From Loripinus fragilis (lineage: Eukaryota; Mollusca; Bivalvia; Lucinida; Lucinidae), in NCBI GenBank assembly GCA_964019695.1, contig OZ026525.1:64946253-65010252 (forward strand): a stretch of DNA of 64,000 nucleotides, given 5' to 3'. The notes beneath the pieces were generated by a model. It had not been told where the DNA came from and made no database searches. It saw nothing but the letters and a program-made list of their open reading frames with translations. Position numbers and translations under genes: made by a program. Positions 25,401 to 32,938 of the stretch are shown here, piece after piece. Each line of letters begins with the position of its first letter. The first letter of the stretch is position 1.

Positions 25401-28400
25401 ATTTTTGGCCATATTTAATTGAAAAATAGTGTCATTTTTGGCTATTGTGTGCATTGCCAGTCTGGTAGGAAAGAATGACTGATTTATTCACATGGTCACA
25501 ATTACATAATCAACACTGAAGTTTGATTGGATATGAAACCATCGTTATTTTTCTCTAATTGTTTGAATGCATGATTGCAATCATTATTTGAAGCATTAAC
25601 TTGCATTTTCCTTTTATATCAACCAAATATTTAATTTGTGTGGCCTAATATAAGAGGCGGGAATTACCAGACTAGTGACGTCACGAACTTACAATACGCA
25701 AGATGGCCGCTCATGCTACAATACACATGTTTGTAAACAAAACGATTTTATAAATTCCTTGCCGTTTTCAATTCCAATTTTGAATCAGATATAGGGGAAA
25801 GTAATAAAAACTCATGAACATATATGTTAAGGTAAGAATTTGCACATTCTTTTCATTTCCCATCTTAGAAGCTGTCTCTGTTTGCTTAGGCCCACGAACT
25901 TAGGATAGTCGAGGATATACCCTTAGCTGCACAGGATACGACAGCATTTGCTTTAATGGAGAATTTTGCACATATGCAATAAGTACAAAAAAAATATTGT
26001 ATGCTCAGGTGGGGGCAATTATGTATAAAGAAGAGAGTAAAGCTAGGTCTGCACCATCAGAATGCATCATTTGAACAACTACAGACAATACAGGTTTAAA
26101 TAAATTGAGTCAACTTCGCATTAGGCTACATTTATTTTGAGCCTACATATGCATGGGATAAAGGGTCCTGATCAGTCTTATGTAGACATTTGCTGATAGG
26201 GAATGTCAGACTCACTGCCTGCATATACTCAAAATAATAGTATAAATTTAGTTACACATTTGCTCTCCTATAGAAAGTTGTCTTGCAGACGCTACCATAT
26301 CATCTACTACTCTATCCTGTTCTGACTGTTTGCTGCCTGGTTTATCTGCAAGCAAACTGTTGAAAATTAGTTTTCCTCTGTAAAGTAACATATAACAAAA
26401 CTTTTAACTTTAAAAACAGAAACTAATGCAGTGTTCATACTTACCATTTTTAAAGATATTTATGACCTTTAACCCAGTGATGGGGTGGTGGAGTAACTTG
26501 GCTTTGCTATTGATTGGTACAGGTGTGCAGCTGTGATTGTTCATACTCACCCTATTCTTGTATAGTAATTTTCAGAAATGTATACCTATTCATGTAAAAG
26601 TCATATTAATTTGATACCTATAAATGTATATTGTGTGTCAATTATTGAAAATCATTAGTATATTAAAAATGTATAAAAAATATGAATTTCATAACCTATT
26701 GATGAATAGCTGGCCTGAAAAAGAGGACTATTTCAGCTGCACATCTTTACATGCTTTATACAGGGAGTTATCCCCATTCCTTTAACATTTTAACATGTTC
26801 AAGGGTCAGGAAAAAAAACTACAATACAATAAATATGATCGACTTACCCATATATTTCCAGAAAATATACATTACTCCAGTTTAAAAAAATCATATTAGT
26901 AATTTCTCAACAAAAACGTACTAGACGGTGCAAGATTAAACATGACCTATATGCCAATCAAAGGCTCAGATAAGCCTGGACATTTGCTTAGTCTGATCAG
27001 TATTAGCTTTCCACCTAACTTATACTGTGGGCCCTTCATACAGAGGGCAGAGCACATTCTCTGATCAGATAAGGCCAAGCTGATCCGACTCTTCGCTGGG
27101 CATACATACCACTTTGTTGATTTTGTCATGCAATGGTACTAAAATCACACTGGTTAATGTATATGTCGATCTGGTGGTATTTACGCGTATTGCCGGTACT
27201 TCATAGACCGGAAGTGGTAGATATTGCTGCTAATACTATATAGAAAATATGCCATATGCCTAAAGGACTATAGAATTAGATCATTTTTAAGTATTCGGAA
27301 TGCACATGGCGATTTATGTAAGCATTTAGGAATAGATTCGAGTACCGATCTGGATGATCGGTACTCGAATCTATTCCTAAATGCTTACATAAATCGCCAT
27401 GCACATACTGAATTCTTAAAAATGATTGAAGGCTATAGTCCTTTAGGCATATGGCATATTTTTCTCTATATTATAAACACCAATATCTACCACTTCCGGC
27501 CTATGAAGTACTGGTAATACGCGTAGATACCACCAAATCGACGTATACATTTACCAGTGCGAAAATATTCTCTGTATGCGCGTAGAAAATATAACACAGT
27601 ATACTGATGCATAACGAAAATTGTTCACAATTAAGAGACTGTGGACATTTTGTTTGTCCGTATCGAAACACAGGTTTAGATAAACAAACTTTGAGAGTAA
27701 AAATGTAAATATTTTCTTACCCATCAGTTTTAACATACGTTTTGGGTGCTCAAAAGATCCGTCTCAATGAGACAGTTCATTTTGTACCCACAACATATGT
27801 TTTGGTTGAGAAATAAGTCAATTATTTTTGTTAGGCACTCTTAGTTGAAGTCCTGTCAAAAGGGTCAACATGTTTGCTATTTTGTCAATTTCCTGCACTT
27901 GCATAAGGTCGTATCTATATGGGGTGCCACGTAATTGTTGTAGTCTTTTTAAGTTTTTTTTAAATGAAATTTATTTGCAGTGATGCTATATTGTCGTATA
28001 TGAACTGGTGCGTCGTGTGTGGACTGTTATTTGATGTGTTTTGCTACTTACACAATCTTGAAATCTCAACTGAAATATGGGTGATGTCCACGGTTTTCCA
28101 GGCCTATGTCTTATTTTAGCCGTATGCTTTTCGCTGTTGACAAGCACCAAATGCATACAGTCTTCACATCTTGCATTATTGATAACAGCACCAATTAAAA
28201 GAAATATATAAGAAAAAAATCGAAAAAAATGAAGACCGCAAATTCACAATACGTTACACCCCGTGATATAAGGAGACGTTTTAGCATGTTTAAAATGTTT
28301 CGTTTAATACCTATCGTTGAATCCAAATAGTCTGCCAGGATCCATTTGTCGCCCACAGCAGATAATAAACCCAGAGAACACAGAGTGTCTATGGCATCTT

Positions 28401-31400
28401 GTATTCTGCTCTCATGTCTGACATTCAGACTTGATGCCAAGTCCCTCAGGCTAAATGAAGATTTTCTTTCCTCAGCCTCGGTTAATATAATGGCTACCAA
28501 TTTATCTACAAAAAGAAAATAATTGAACATGTACTTTATAACAACTCATATATGCATTTGATTCTTATTAACTCAAAGAACACTATTCCAGGGTTTCTCT
28601 TACACTTCAGTTATCACATGCCATTGTGTCTTGAAAATACCATGTATTAAAACCGATTCTTGCATATTTATGAGCATAGCTGTTTAGACCATTAATTGTC
28701 AAATGAATGAAAACAATGTTTTCCGGTAATACAAGCTTATTTTTTTAGAGACAAGTGACTTAGAACTTTTAAAATATGGAAGTTAGAGTTGAAAACTTTA
28801 AAAAACTTAAGTCGCAAATGTACCATTTTTCAACCAAATCAATACGGAAAACAGAACAACATATTTAATTACTTTAATCCATATTTTTGAGATATGATTC
28901 TGAATTATTTTCAAAGGTAAGTCAGTTTGCATTGTATTATTCATAAAATAAAATTAAAACCTTCCAATTTCTATCTTCTTTATCTATAAACATGTACAGA
29001 CAATACGCACACACAATTAGATAATTTCTGACAGTCGTATCGCATATGTGCTCGATTGGGTTTCGATCAGAGTAGCAGAATGGCTATTTTAAAACATTTA
29101 TCCTGCTAGCTAACTGCAGAGCCGTAGTGATGGTGCTTACAATGGGGGTTTTAAAAATTAAACTAAGCAAAATCACATGGAAAAGTAAGTACTATGACTA
29201 GGAAACGCCACAATTACACACTGTAGACCAACCCACAGCACCATAAGGAAGAGATACAGACCACTAATTGTCAAATGACATTGTGCTTAAGTTAATTTTA
29301 CTGCCAAATATTCCACCTAGATTCTGTTGTTGTCAAACAAGGAAAAATGATAAGCTCGCTTGGAGGCTTCCATAATTATCCAATGTAACACCTCGGGGAA
29401 ACAATCAAATATATAATCATATTGCCAGGAAACAAAGAAAAGGGCTCTCAACTCAGTGACAGTCAGAGCTAGAGAAAAAACCCCAGCTAAGCCACAGTAG
29501 GCCAAGCTAAAGGCAAACATCAGGTGCTGACCTACCGATGGAAATGATATGCCATAATTGTCATGGGGTCTGAAGTCTGACCGTGGGTGAATTTTATGCA
29601 TTTCTTATTTGGAATGACTTTTTTTATTGTTCAGCATGACAAATGAAATTAAAATTACCTCACTGAAACACATAATTGAGCCTAAATTCGATTTTTTGTG
29701 ACTTTTGAATTTGGCCCTTTCAAATTAAATAAGCTGTATTTTGCACAATACACAAGGAATTGTTCCGAAATTATCACACATGATGTGAATAGTATTGAAT
29801 TCGTATATAGTAATAACAGAATATTGAAATTGTTTAGCATAATTAAGCTTTTGTAGTCAGTTGGTTACTGTATGCGTTGGAAAATTCCTTAATTATATAC
29901 GATAATAACAACCACACATGTTGCGTAAGAAGTGTTGTAATCAGCGATATAAAACTGGTTCCGCATGAACAGTAGCCAATTTTAAGTGTCATAACATATT
30001 GAAACAGAGGATTATGAGTAGATATGATGCTGGCATGACTATCTTGTAGGTATATTACCGACGGTAAAGCTAGTAAATGCATCGTTAACTTGTCAACATG
30101 TGCTGAGGTACTTCGGTCACAGACCCTTGAATGAATTCCAGTCAGACTTGTTTTCGTAAATAATTAGTTATTTCTCTTAAATAGAAAGGGCACAAGCGTC
30201 TATGTTTGGTCACAACTAAAATGTGAGCGTATGGTTTTTCAATGCCTTTTGTGATTTTGGGGCATTTTTGAAGCAAAGCCTCACACGGTTTTTGAAGTAA
30301 AGAAATTCAATTATTAAAAAGTTTGCCACGACCACAGATCACAGACCAGCCTGTGGTCCTTAAGAGACATAAGACCACATGCCAACTAGCAATACACTGA
30401 TTTACACAAGAACACATTAAGCAAAGCCTTAAGCTCACTTTAACAAACACGAGGGTCCTAGGGCCCTGTGTCGTTTATAACGTCATGGGAAAGTATTGTA
30501 CAGCCTACCACCCAGCTTTGATGGGTAAGCACTTTTAAAAGACTGCTTCTTTGTGGTCACCTGCTGGGAAAGGGCTGACCTCTTGGCTCTCGTTTGTGGT
30601 GTCTACTGTGAGTTTGTCACTTTCCCATTGGTATCCTGGGTCAGGTGTGGTACTTGATTGTATCGATTCCTGATCTTTGCACCCTTACTTACTTAGCATT
30701 GTACAGCCTATCACCCTGCTTTGAATATGTGATGGATAAGCACTACATGAAAAAGTTTAAGTACAGTTATTTAAATACAAAACTGAAATAAAGTAATTTA
30801 AACCTAAAGTGAAGCAAATCTGATCAATGTTTAAGGGAATACAGATCCTTTGCAGCCATGTTTTTGAACAGAGCTTGATGATTTGAATACTCTTGTTAGA
30901 GGGTCGACCAAGGACCTTTTTTGCTAAAAAATTTTTATCGGCCTAGTATTTTTTGACAACAAGATTTTTAAAGTTTTTTTTTACTTTAGGTCGCCATGGC
31001 AACCAGAACTATGCATTAAATTGTGCGTTTTGTACAATTTTGATAATGGATCATCCAAGGATTATTCCTGAAATGTTTGATGAAATTCTATCCAGTAGTT
31101 TAGGAGATGTTTAAAGCAAATTGTTGACAGTGCACGCATGTATTCATTCTCTTCAGGCCCCCCAGCACCCCCCCCACACACACACCTCATTCTGAGTGTA
31201 TAACAACCGCTTTTTTATATAAAACACTGGGATTCTGAAGATAATCGCTAACTCCCAGAATATTTCTGATGACCTCGCATTTCCAATTAATTAAAATGTA
31301 AAGTTTTTAACTCTCTTTTGGAGAAGAACCAACTAAGCTACATGCGACGTTCTGATCCTTATCTTATTGTTTCAAATTTCTTTTCCTTACCTTTATCACC

Positions 31401-31448
31401 TTGCTCTGTCTCCCGGGACATCCCAGAAACCTTTAATTCTCCATCCAT
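16352..31448 (-). CDS. Z-alpha/RHIM protein (ZBP1-like), nine coding exons
   Basis: Predicted 328-residue cytoplasmic/nuclear nucleic-acid sensor, joined from exons 31391-31448, 28311-28505, 26256-26345, 23941-24030, 21680-21745, 20593-20778, 19872-19949, 17454-17582 and 16352-16446. Residues about 20-80 are a winged helix with degenerate Z-alpha contacts. Residues about 85-166 are a Ser/Thr/Pro/Gln-rich linker. Residues about 167-222 are a Z-alpha domain with VNRYLYYL recognition helix and KW wing. Residues about 284-294 are a RHIM with VQIG core. Family knowledge: Z-alpha binds left-handed DNA/RNA; RHIMs form hetero-amyloids that recruit RIP kinases; vertebrate ZBP1 combines both. Inference: an antiviral or cell-death sensor. 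Exon joins are supported by canonical GT/AG and perfect phase continuity (all phase 1). The total length, the terminal exon and the absence of missed exons need transcript data. Confidence 0.85.
16447..17453. other. Intron 8 of Z-alpha/RHIM gene
   Basis: The acceptor-proximal 178 bases belong to the long inverted repeat. The rest is AT-rich with no clear repeat or additional exon. Confidence 0.5.
17454..17582 (-). CDS. Z-alpha/RHIM gene, exon 8: RHIM
   Basis: Residues 255-298. GNSTGCEYGCTPSGNCYH is followed by IKVENHVHHQSVQIGDGS and NVVLNTP. VQIG at 284-287 with the following DGSNVVL fits the RHIM core pattern (I/V)-Q-(I/L/V)-G with trailing Asn and hydrophobics. Donor CCAG|GTAAAA is good, but the frame also stays open to a stop at about 17368, so a read-through 3' end is an alternative isoform. 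Confidence 0.82.
17605..17770 (+). repeat. Dispersed repeat family B
   Basis: Matches 39280-39440, 49672-49825 and 55440-55600 (plus) and 7140-7320 and 20015-20200 (minus). The related downstream part at 17955-18140 matches 29330-29530 (GAAAC..TC..AT, AACAAAGAAAA.GGCTC and GTCAGAGCTA), so the full element exceeds 500 bp. Confidence 0.75.
18140..18345. repeat. Hairpin element family F
   Basis: An inner palindrome, GAAGGTCGAAAGTATTGCAG / CTGCAATACTTTTGGCCTGC, is flanked by AACCTGTCTAAAACGGCCAC-type ends. Related copies lie at 50948-51125 and 61660-61825. Confidence 0.75.
18570..18995. repeat. Dispersed repeat family I
   Basis: Shares TCTTACATGA.TGCTCA, CATGGCGTTAT.TCACTCCCA and CATATGATAAAAC with 22560-22905, plus the closing AATTCAA.AATACA.GAGCAC. 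A fragment lies at 19280-19370. Confidence 0.65.
19015..19250 (-). repeat. Dispersed repeat family A
   Basis: The minus-strand translation ANNKGADQPAHQRSLISAF is the diagnostic peptide, followed by LVSVAKETGLKLPLLET. The 114-codon ORF here is a repeat product. Confidence 0.8.
19872..19949 (-). CDS. Z-alpha/RHIM gene, exon 7: basic linker
   Basis: Residues 229-255, DRELVGYAAALTDRK then PSKKQKENAIS. The Lys/Arg cluster RKPSKKQK could be a nuclear localisation signal or an RNA contact. Acceptor TTATTACAG|AC, donor TCTG|GTATGT, phase 1-1. Confidence 0.75.
20015..20200 (-). repeat. Dispersed repeat family B, reverse copy
   Basis: Contains the reverse complement of the family B blocks (TAGTTTTGCAATCATCTTGA, CCTGGTGTCTCGTGATTGTT). 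It lies in the Z-alpha/RHIM gene, just upstream of exon 7 in transcript order. The 89-codon ORF at 20048-20317 lies in this repeat. Confidence 0.7.
20593..20778 (-). CDS. Z-alpha/RHIM gene, exon 6: Z-alpha domain
   Basis: Residues 167-229 form a complete winged helix. Helix 1 is KLKIIMEKMKNI, helix 2 is SPAKAADIAKLCRIG, the recognition helix is RSDVNRYLYYLKDKGKL, and the wing strand is CQTENKWTF. The Asn, Arg and Tyr of the N-R-x-L-Y motif and the wing Trp match the residues that contact Z-form nucleic acid in ADAR1/ZBP1 Z-alpha. The wing Pro-Pro is absent. Acceptor TTTTTTTTCAG|AT, donor AGTG|GTAATG. Confidence 0.88.
21225..21485 (+). repeat. Partial copy of the 41-kb fold-back element
   Basis: Shares AACTGACGTTTA, CTCGTATCGCCATG and TATAAGTAATAAAT spacing with the arms of 41195-42215. 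It lies in intron 5 of the Z-alpha/RHIM gene. Confidence 0.6.
21680..21745 (-). CDS. Z-alpha/RHIM gene, exon 5: linker
   Basis: Residues 145-167, TSSSLSPVAYDCNNL then QVQDNL. A 66-nt phase 1-1 exon between ATCTTTGCAG and TTGG|GTATGT. It joins directly in frame to the Z-alpha exon (DNL|D-KLKII). Confidence 0.7.
21746..23940. other. Intron 4 of Z-alpha/RHIM gene
   Basis: Holds repeat family I (22560-22905) and repeat family C (23388-23525). No additional exon was recognised. Confidence 0.5.
23388..23525 (-). repeat. Dispersed repeat family C
   Basis: AAGATCAGGAAACGATACAA, then AGTACCACACCTGA and GAGCCAAGAGGTCAGCC, match the other family C copies at 5240-5375, 30545-30695 and 45815-45925. Confidence 0.75.
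23941..24030 (-). CDS. Z-alpha/RHIM gene, exon 4: Ser/Pro linker
   Basis: Residues 115-145, reading SGGELTPSPSHNPGSS then NTAIVSNLQPLVK. Ser/Thr-Pro sites suggest phosphorylation. Acceptor TTTATTTAG|TT, with a second AG five bases on that would create a stop. Donor AAAA|GTAAGA. Confidence 0.7.
24120..24270. repeat. Dispersed repeat with TGATCAG motifs
   Basis: GTCTGATCAGTGTCCCCGAG and GTTGATCTTAGTCTTCACTC, with TTTGCTGGTTTTGTCATG at the end, are similar in layout to 26941-27128. Probably two diverged copies of one repeat. Confidence 0.45.
24890..25922. mobile_element. Possible 1-kb DNA element with about 30-bp imperfect TIRs
   Basis: The left end GTATCGTAGAATATCCCAAG + TTCGTGG pairs with the right end CCACGAACTTAGGATAG + TCGAGGATATAC in inverted order. 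GTGACGTCA occurs near both ends (about 24932 and 25676). No transposase ORF. It sits in intron 3 of the Z-alpha/RHIM gene. Confidence 0.5.
26256..26345 (-). CDS. Z-alpha/RHIM gene, exon 3: linker
   Basis: Residues 85-115, reading KPGSKQSEQDRVVDD then MVASARQLSIGEQM. The charged, polar linker has a short possible helix. Acceptor TTGCTTGCAG|AT is strong. The donor ATGT|GTAACT is the one that keeps phase 1; a GTGTAA two bases earlier would break the frame. Confidence 0.7.
26941..27128. repeat. Dispersed repeat with TGATCAG motifs
   Basis: Contains CTTAGTCTGATCAGTATTAG and CTCTGATCAGATAAGGCC and ends TTTGTTGATTTTGTCATG. It resembles 24120-24270. Confidence 0.45.
27148..27559. repeat. Near-perfect 412-bp palindrome
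   Basis: The left arm (27148-27350) and right arm (27356-27559) are inverted copies with only a 5-bp spacer (TGGAT). The central 50-60 bp of each arm are perfect (for example GGAATAGATTCGAGTACCGA). It begins CACTGGT and ends ACCAGTG. It lies in intron 2 of the Z-alpha/RHIM gene, so it would be transcribed as a long RNA hairpin. The 97-codon ORF at 27224-27517 is a by-product. Confidence 0.92.
27731..27805. repeat. Hairpin family H copy
   Basis: TAACATACGTTTTGGGTGCT with the core GATCCGTCTCAATGAGAC and the end ACCCACAACATATGTTTTGG. Confidence 0.8.
28311..28505 (-). CDS. Z-alpha/RHIM gene, exon 2: degenerate winged helix
   Basis: Residues 20-85. DKLVAIILTEAEER starts helix 1, FSLRDLASSLNV follows as helix 2, RIQDAIDTLCSLGLL is the recognition-helix position and VGDKWILA the wing. 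Relative to Z-alpha consensus, the contact Asn, Arg and Tyr positions are Gln, Asp and Asp, so Z-form binding is probably lost, as in other degenerate Z-beta-like domains. The fold core and the wing Trp remain. Acceptor TTTTTGTAG|AT and donor ATAG|GTATTA, phase 1 at both ends. Confidence 0.8.
28506..31390. other. Intron 1 of Z-alpha/RHIM gene
   Basis: Contains repeat family B fragments (29185-29270 and 29330-29530), repeat family C (30545-30695) and a C-rich run at about 31150-31190. The remainder is AT-rich without exon signals. Confidence 0.5.
30545..30695 (+). repeat. Dispersed repeat family C, reverse orientation
   Basis: GGGCTGACCTCTTGGCTCTC, then GAGTTTGTCACTTTCCCAT, TGGTACTTGATTGTATCGAT and CCTGATCTTTGCACCCTT match the reverse complement of 5240-5375 and the direct copy at 45815-45925. 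Confidence 0.8.
31391..31448 (-). CDS. Z-alpha/RHIM gene, coding exon 1
   Basis: Encodes the first 19 residues (MDGELKVSGMSRETEQGDK) and one base of codon 20. The ATG at 31448-31446 has A at -3 and G at +4. An in-frame TAA lies upstream, so this is the first usable start in frame. The donor is AAAG|GTAAGG at 31391/31390. The exon extends upstream to about 31528 as 5' UTR. Confidence 0.8.
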
Positions 31449-31528
31449 GATTTTGTATAGATATAAAATGACCCAGTAAACTACTTGCTGTTATCCATGC
31501 AACTCCCATAGGTCCGTCCTGGTAATGA
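31449..31528 (-). other. 5' UTR of Z-alpha/RHIM gene, with upstream ATGs
   Basis: A pyrimidine tract and TTTTTTAG acceptor precede 31528, so this leader segment is probably spliced to an unseen upstream non-coding exon. It contains two upstream ATGs, at 31509 (37-codon ORF overlapping the true start, ending at 31396) and at 31498 (5-codon ORF). Both could damp translation. Confidence 0.55.
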
Positions 31529-32810
31529 CTAAAAAAGGCAAAACAATGTCAATGAGAAATGAAACCTTTCTTTTATACATTTGAAAATAGTTCATGTGAT
31601 CGCTTATGGACATCAATTCAGACAGTATACATGTTGTCAAATTGATCAACAATATTGTTATTGAAAATTATTTTGCTGCTCATTTATATTATCTTTGCAC
31701 AAATGGTTACTATTTATGCATGTATATAAAAACGTATGTAAATGTTTAAAGCAAATGAATGAACTAAGAACCTGTGCAAACAATCAATCACATAATAAAA
31801 TCAAACTTGCTAACATAAGAGAAGTTACATACTTTTTCATTTGCCAGAAACCGGTTAAAATTGCAGACAAATATGCATGCCATCAAATATTCCCTTGGTG
31901 TTTCTACCCTTTATGTGAAGATATTTGATAACAGCTCTGTTTTCCATTTTGTTTATTTCATAGTGTGTTCTTTCGCTATCCTGTACATGACCTTTTTTAA
32001 AAAAATGGCAAATTTGAGTTGTTTTTCTTATAAATTTTAAACGTATATAATACATTGTAGTAGCATTTGATGTTTTTCCAGAAATGTGTTTCCATGTCTT
32101 TTACTGATATGTATTTTTTTCAAATCGTACCTTCACACTAGAAAATATTTTGAAATAATAGGACAAAAATGTCAGGAGTGTGACCAAACACTGTGACATT
32201 TTAAAAACATGTCTGTTCAACTCATTTCCATTAAAAAGGCAGAAAACTCGGCTACCTAAAGTGTTCTATTCATGACAGCCATATCTTTTGCACTTCATTT
32301 AATATGAAAATTTATCAAATATTTCTATATCGTAAATAAAATATAAAGTCAGTGCTGTCAGATAAAATAATTTCCACCCAAAAATCAATTAAATTTTCTT
32401 TTCCAAATCATATCTTGCTTTACAAATTGTTCTACATCAGCGTTTTCTAAATTCAAATTTAGTGTAATGTGTCTAGACTTCATAGTCACGACTTTTTGAT
32501 TAAGCTTTTCACTAACATATTCCTCAACTGTCTTGAGAAAATGAGACCAAACTTTGTCATGGGTGTGACATTATGCATTAAATGGGGAAAATGTCAACCT
32601 AAAGAAACACATATATGATTATGTCTGTTTTTTCCGGTGACTTTGTATCACCTACTGATGATGAGAGATGATGTGTGCACTTTATGATCTGTAAATAAGC
32701 ACTGGGCTTAAATGTGCTTGTCAGGAGTGTAACATCATTTTCTTAAAATCTTGCAGCATTCTGAATCATAAATTTTACGATATATAAAACTCAGCTATTT
32801 GTGGTAAACA
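31529..32810. other. Upstream of Z-alpha/RHIM gene; no coding exon seen
   Basis: The first non-coding exon and promoter of the minus-strand gene are expected upstream (at higher coordinates), but I cannot place them. The short ORFs at 31695-32055 show no motif. Confidence 0.4.
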
Positions 32811-32818
32811 TTTGTTTT

Positions 32819-32938
32819 GAACTGGAAATGGAATATAAATAAGCAGAGTTTAATGTGTGTTGAACTCGAAATGGAATATAAATAAGCAGTTTAATGTGTG
32901 TTGAACTGGAAATGGAATATAAATAAGCAGTTTAATGT
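32819..32938 (+). repeat. Minisatellite, about 49-bp unit, three copies (the third truncated)
   Basis: Three near-identical copies of GAACTGGAAATGGAATATAA + ATAAGCAGTTTAATGTGTGTT-type sequence. The first copy carries a 3-base insertion. Confidence 0.9.

Noticed and set aside
25676..25684. GTGACGTCA as a functional promoter CRE
   Set aside because: It lies inside a probable transposon in an intron, and no start site is near. Noted only as a possibility in the findings.
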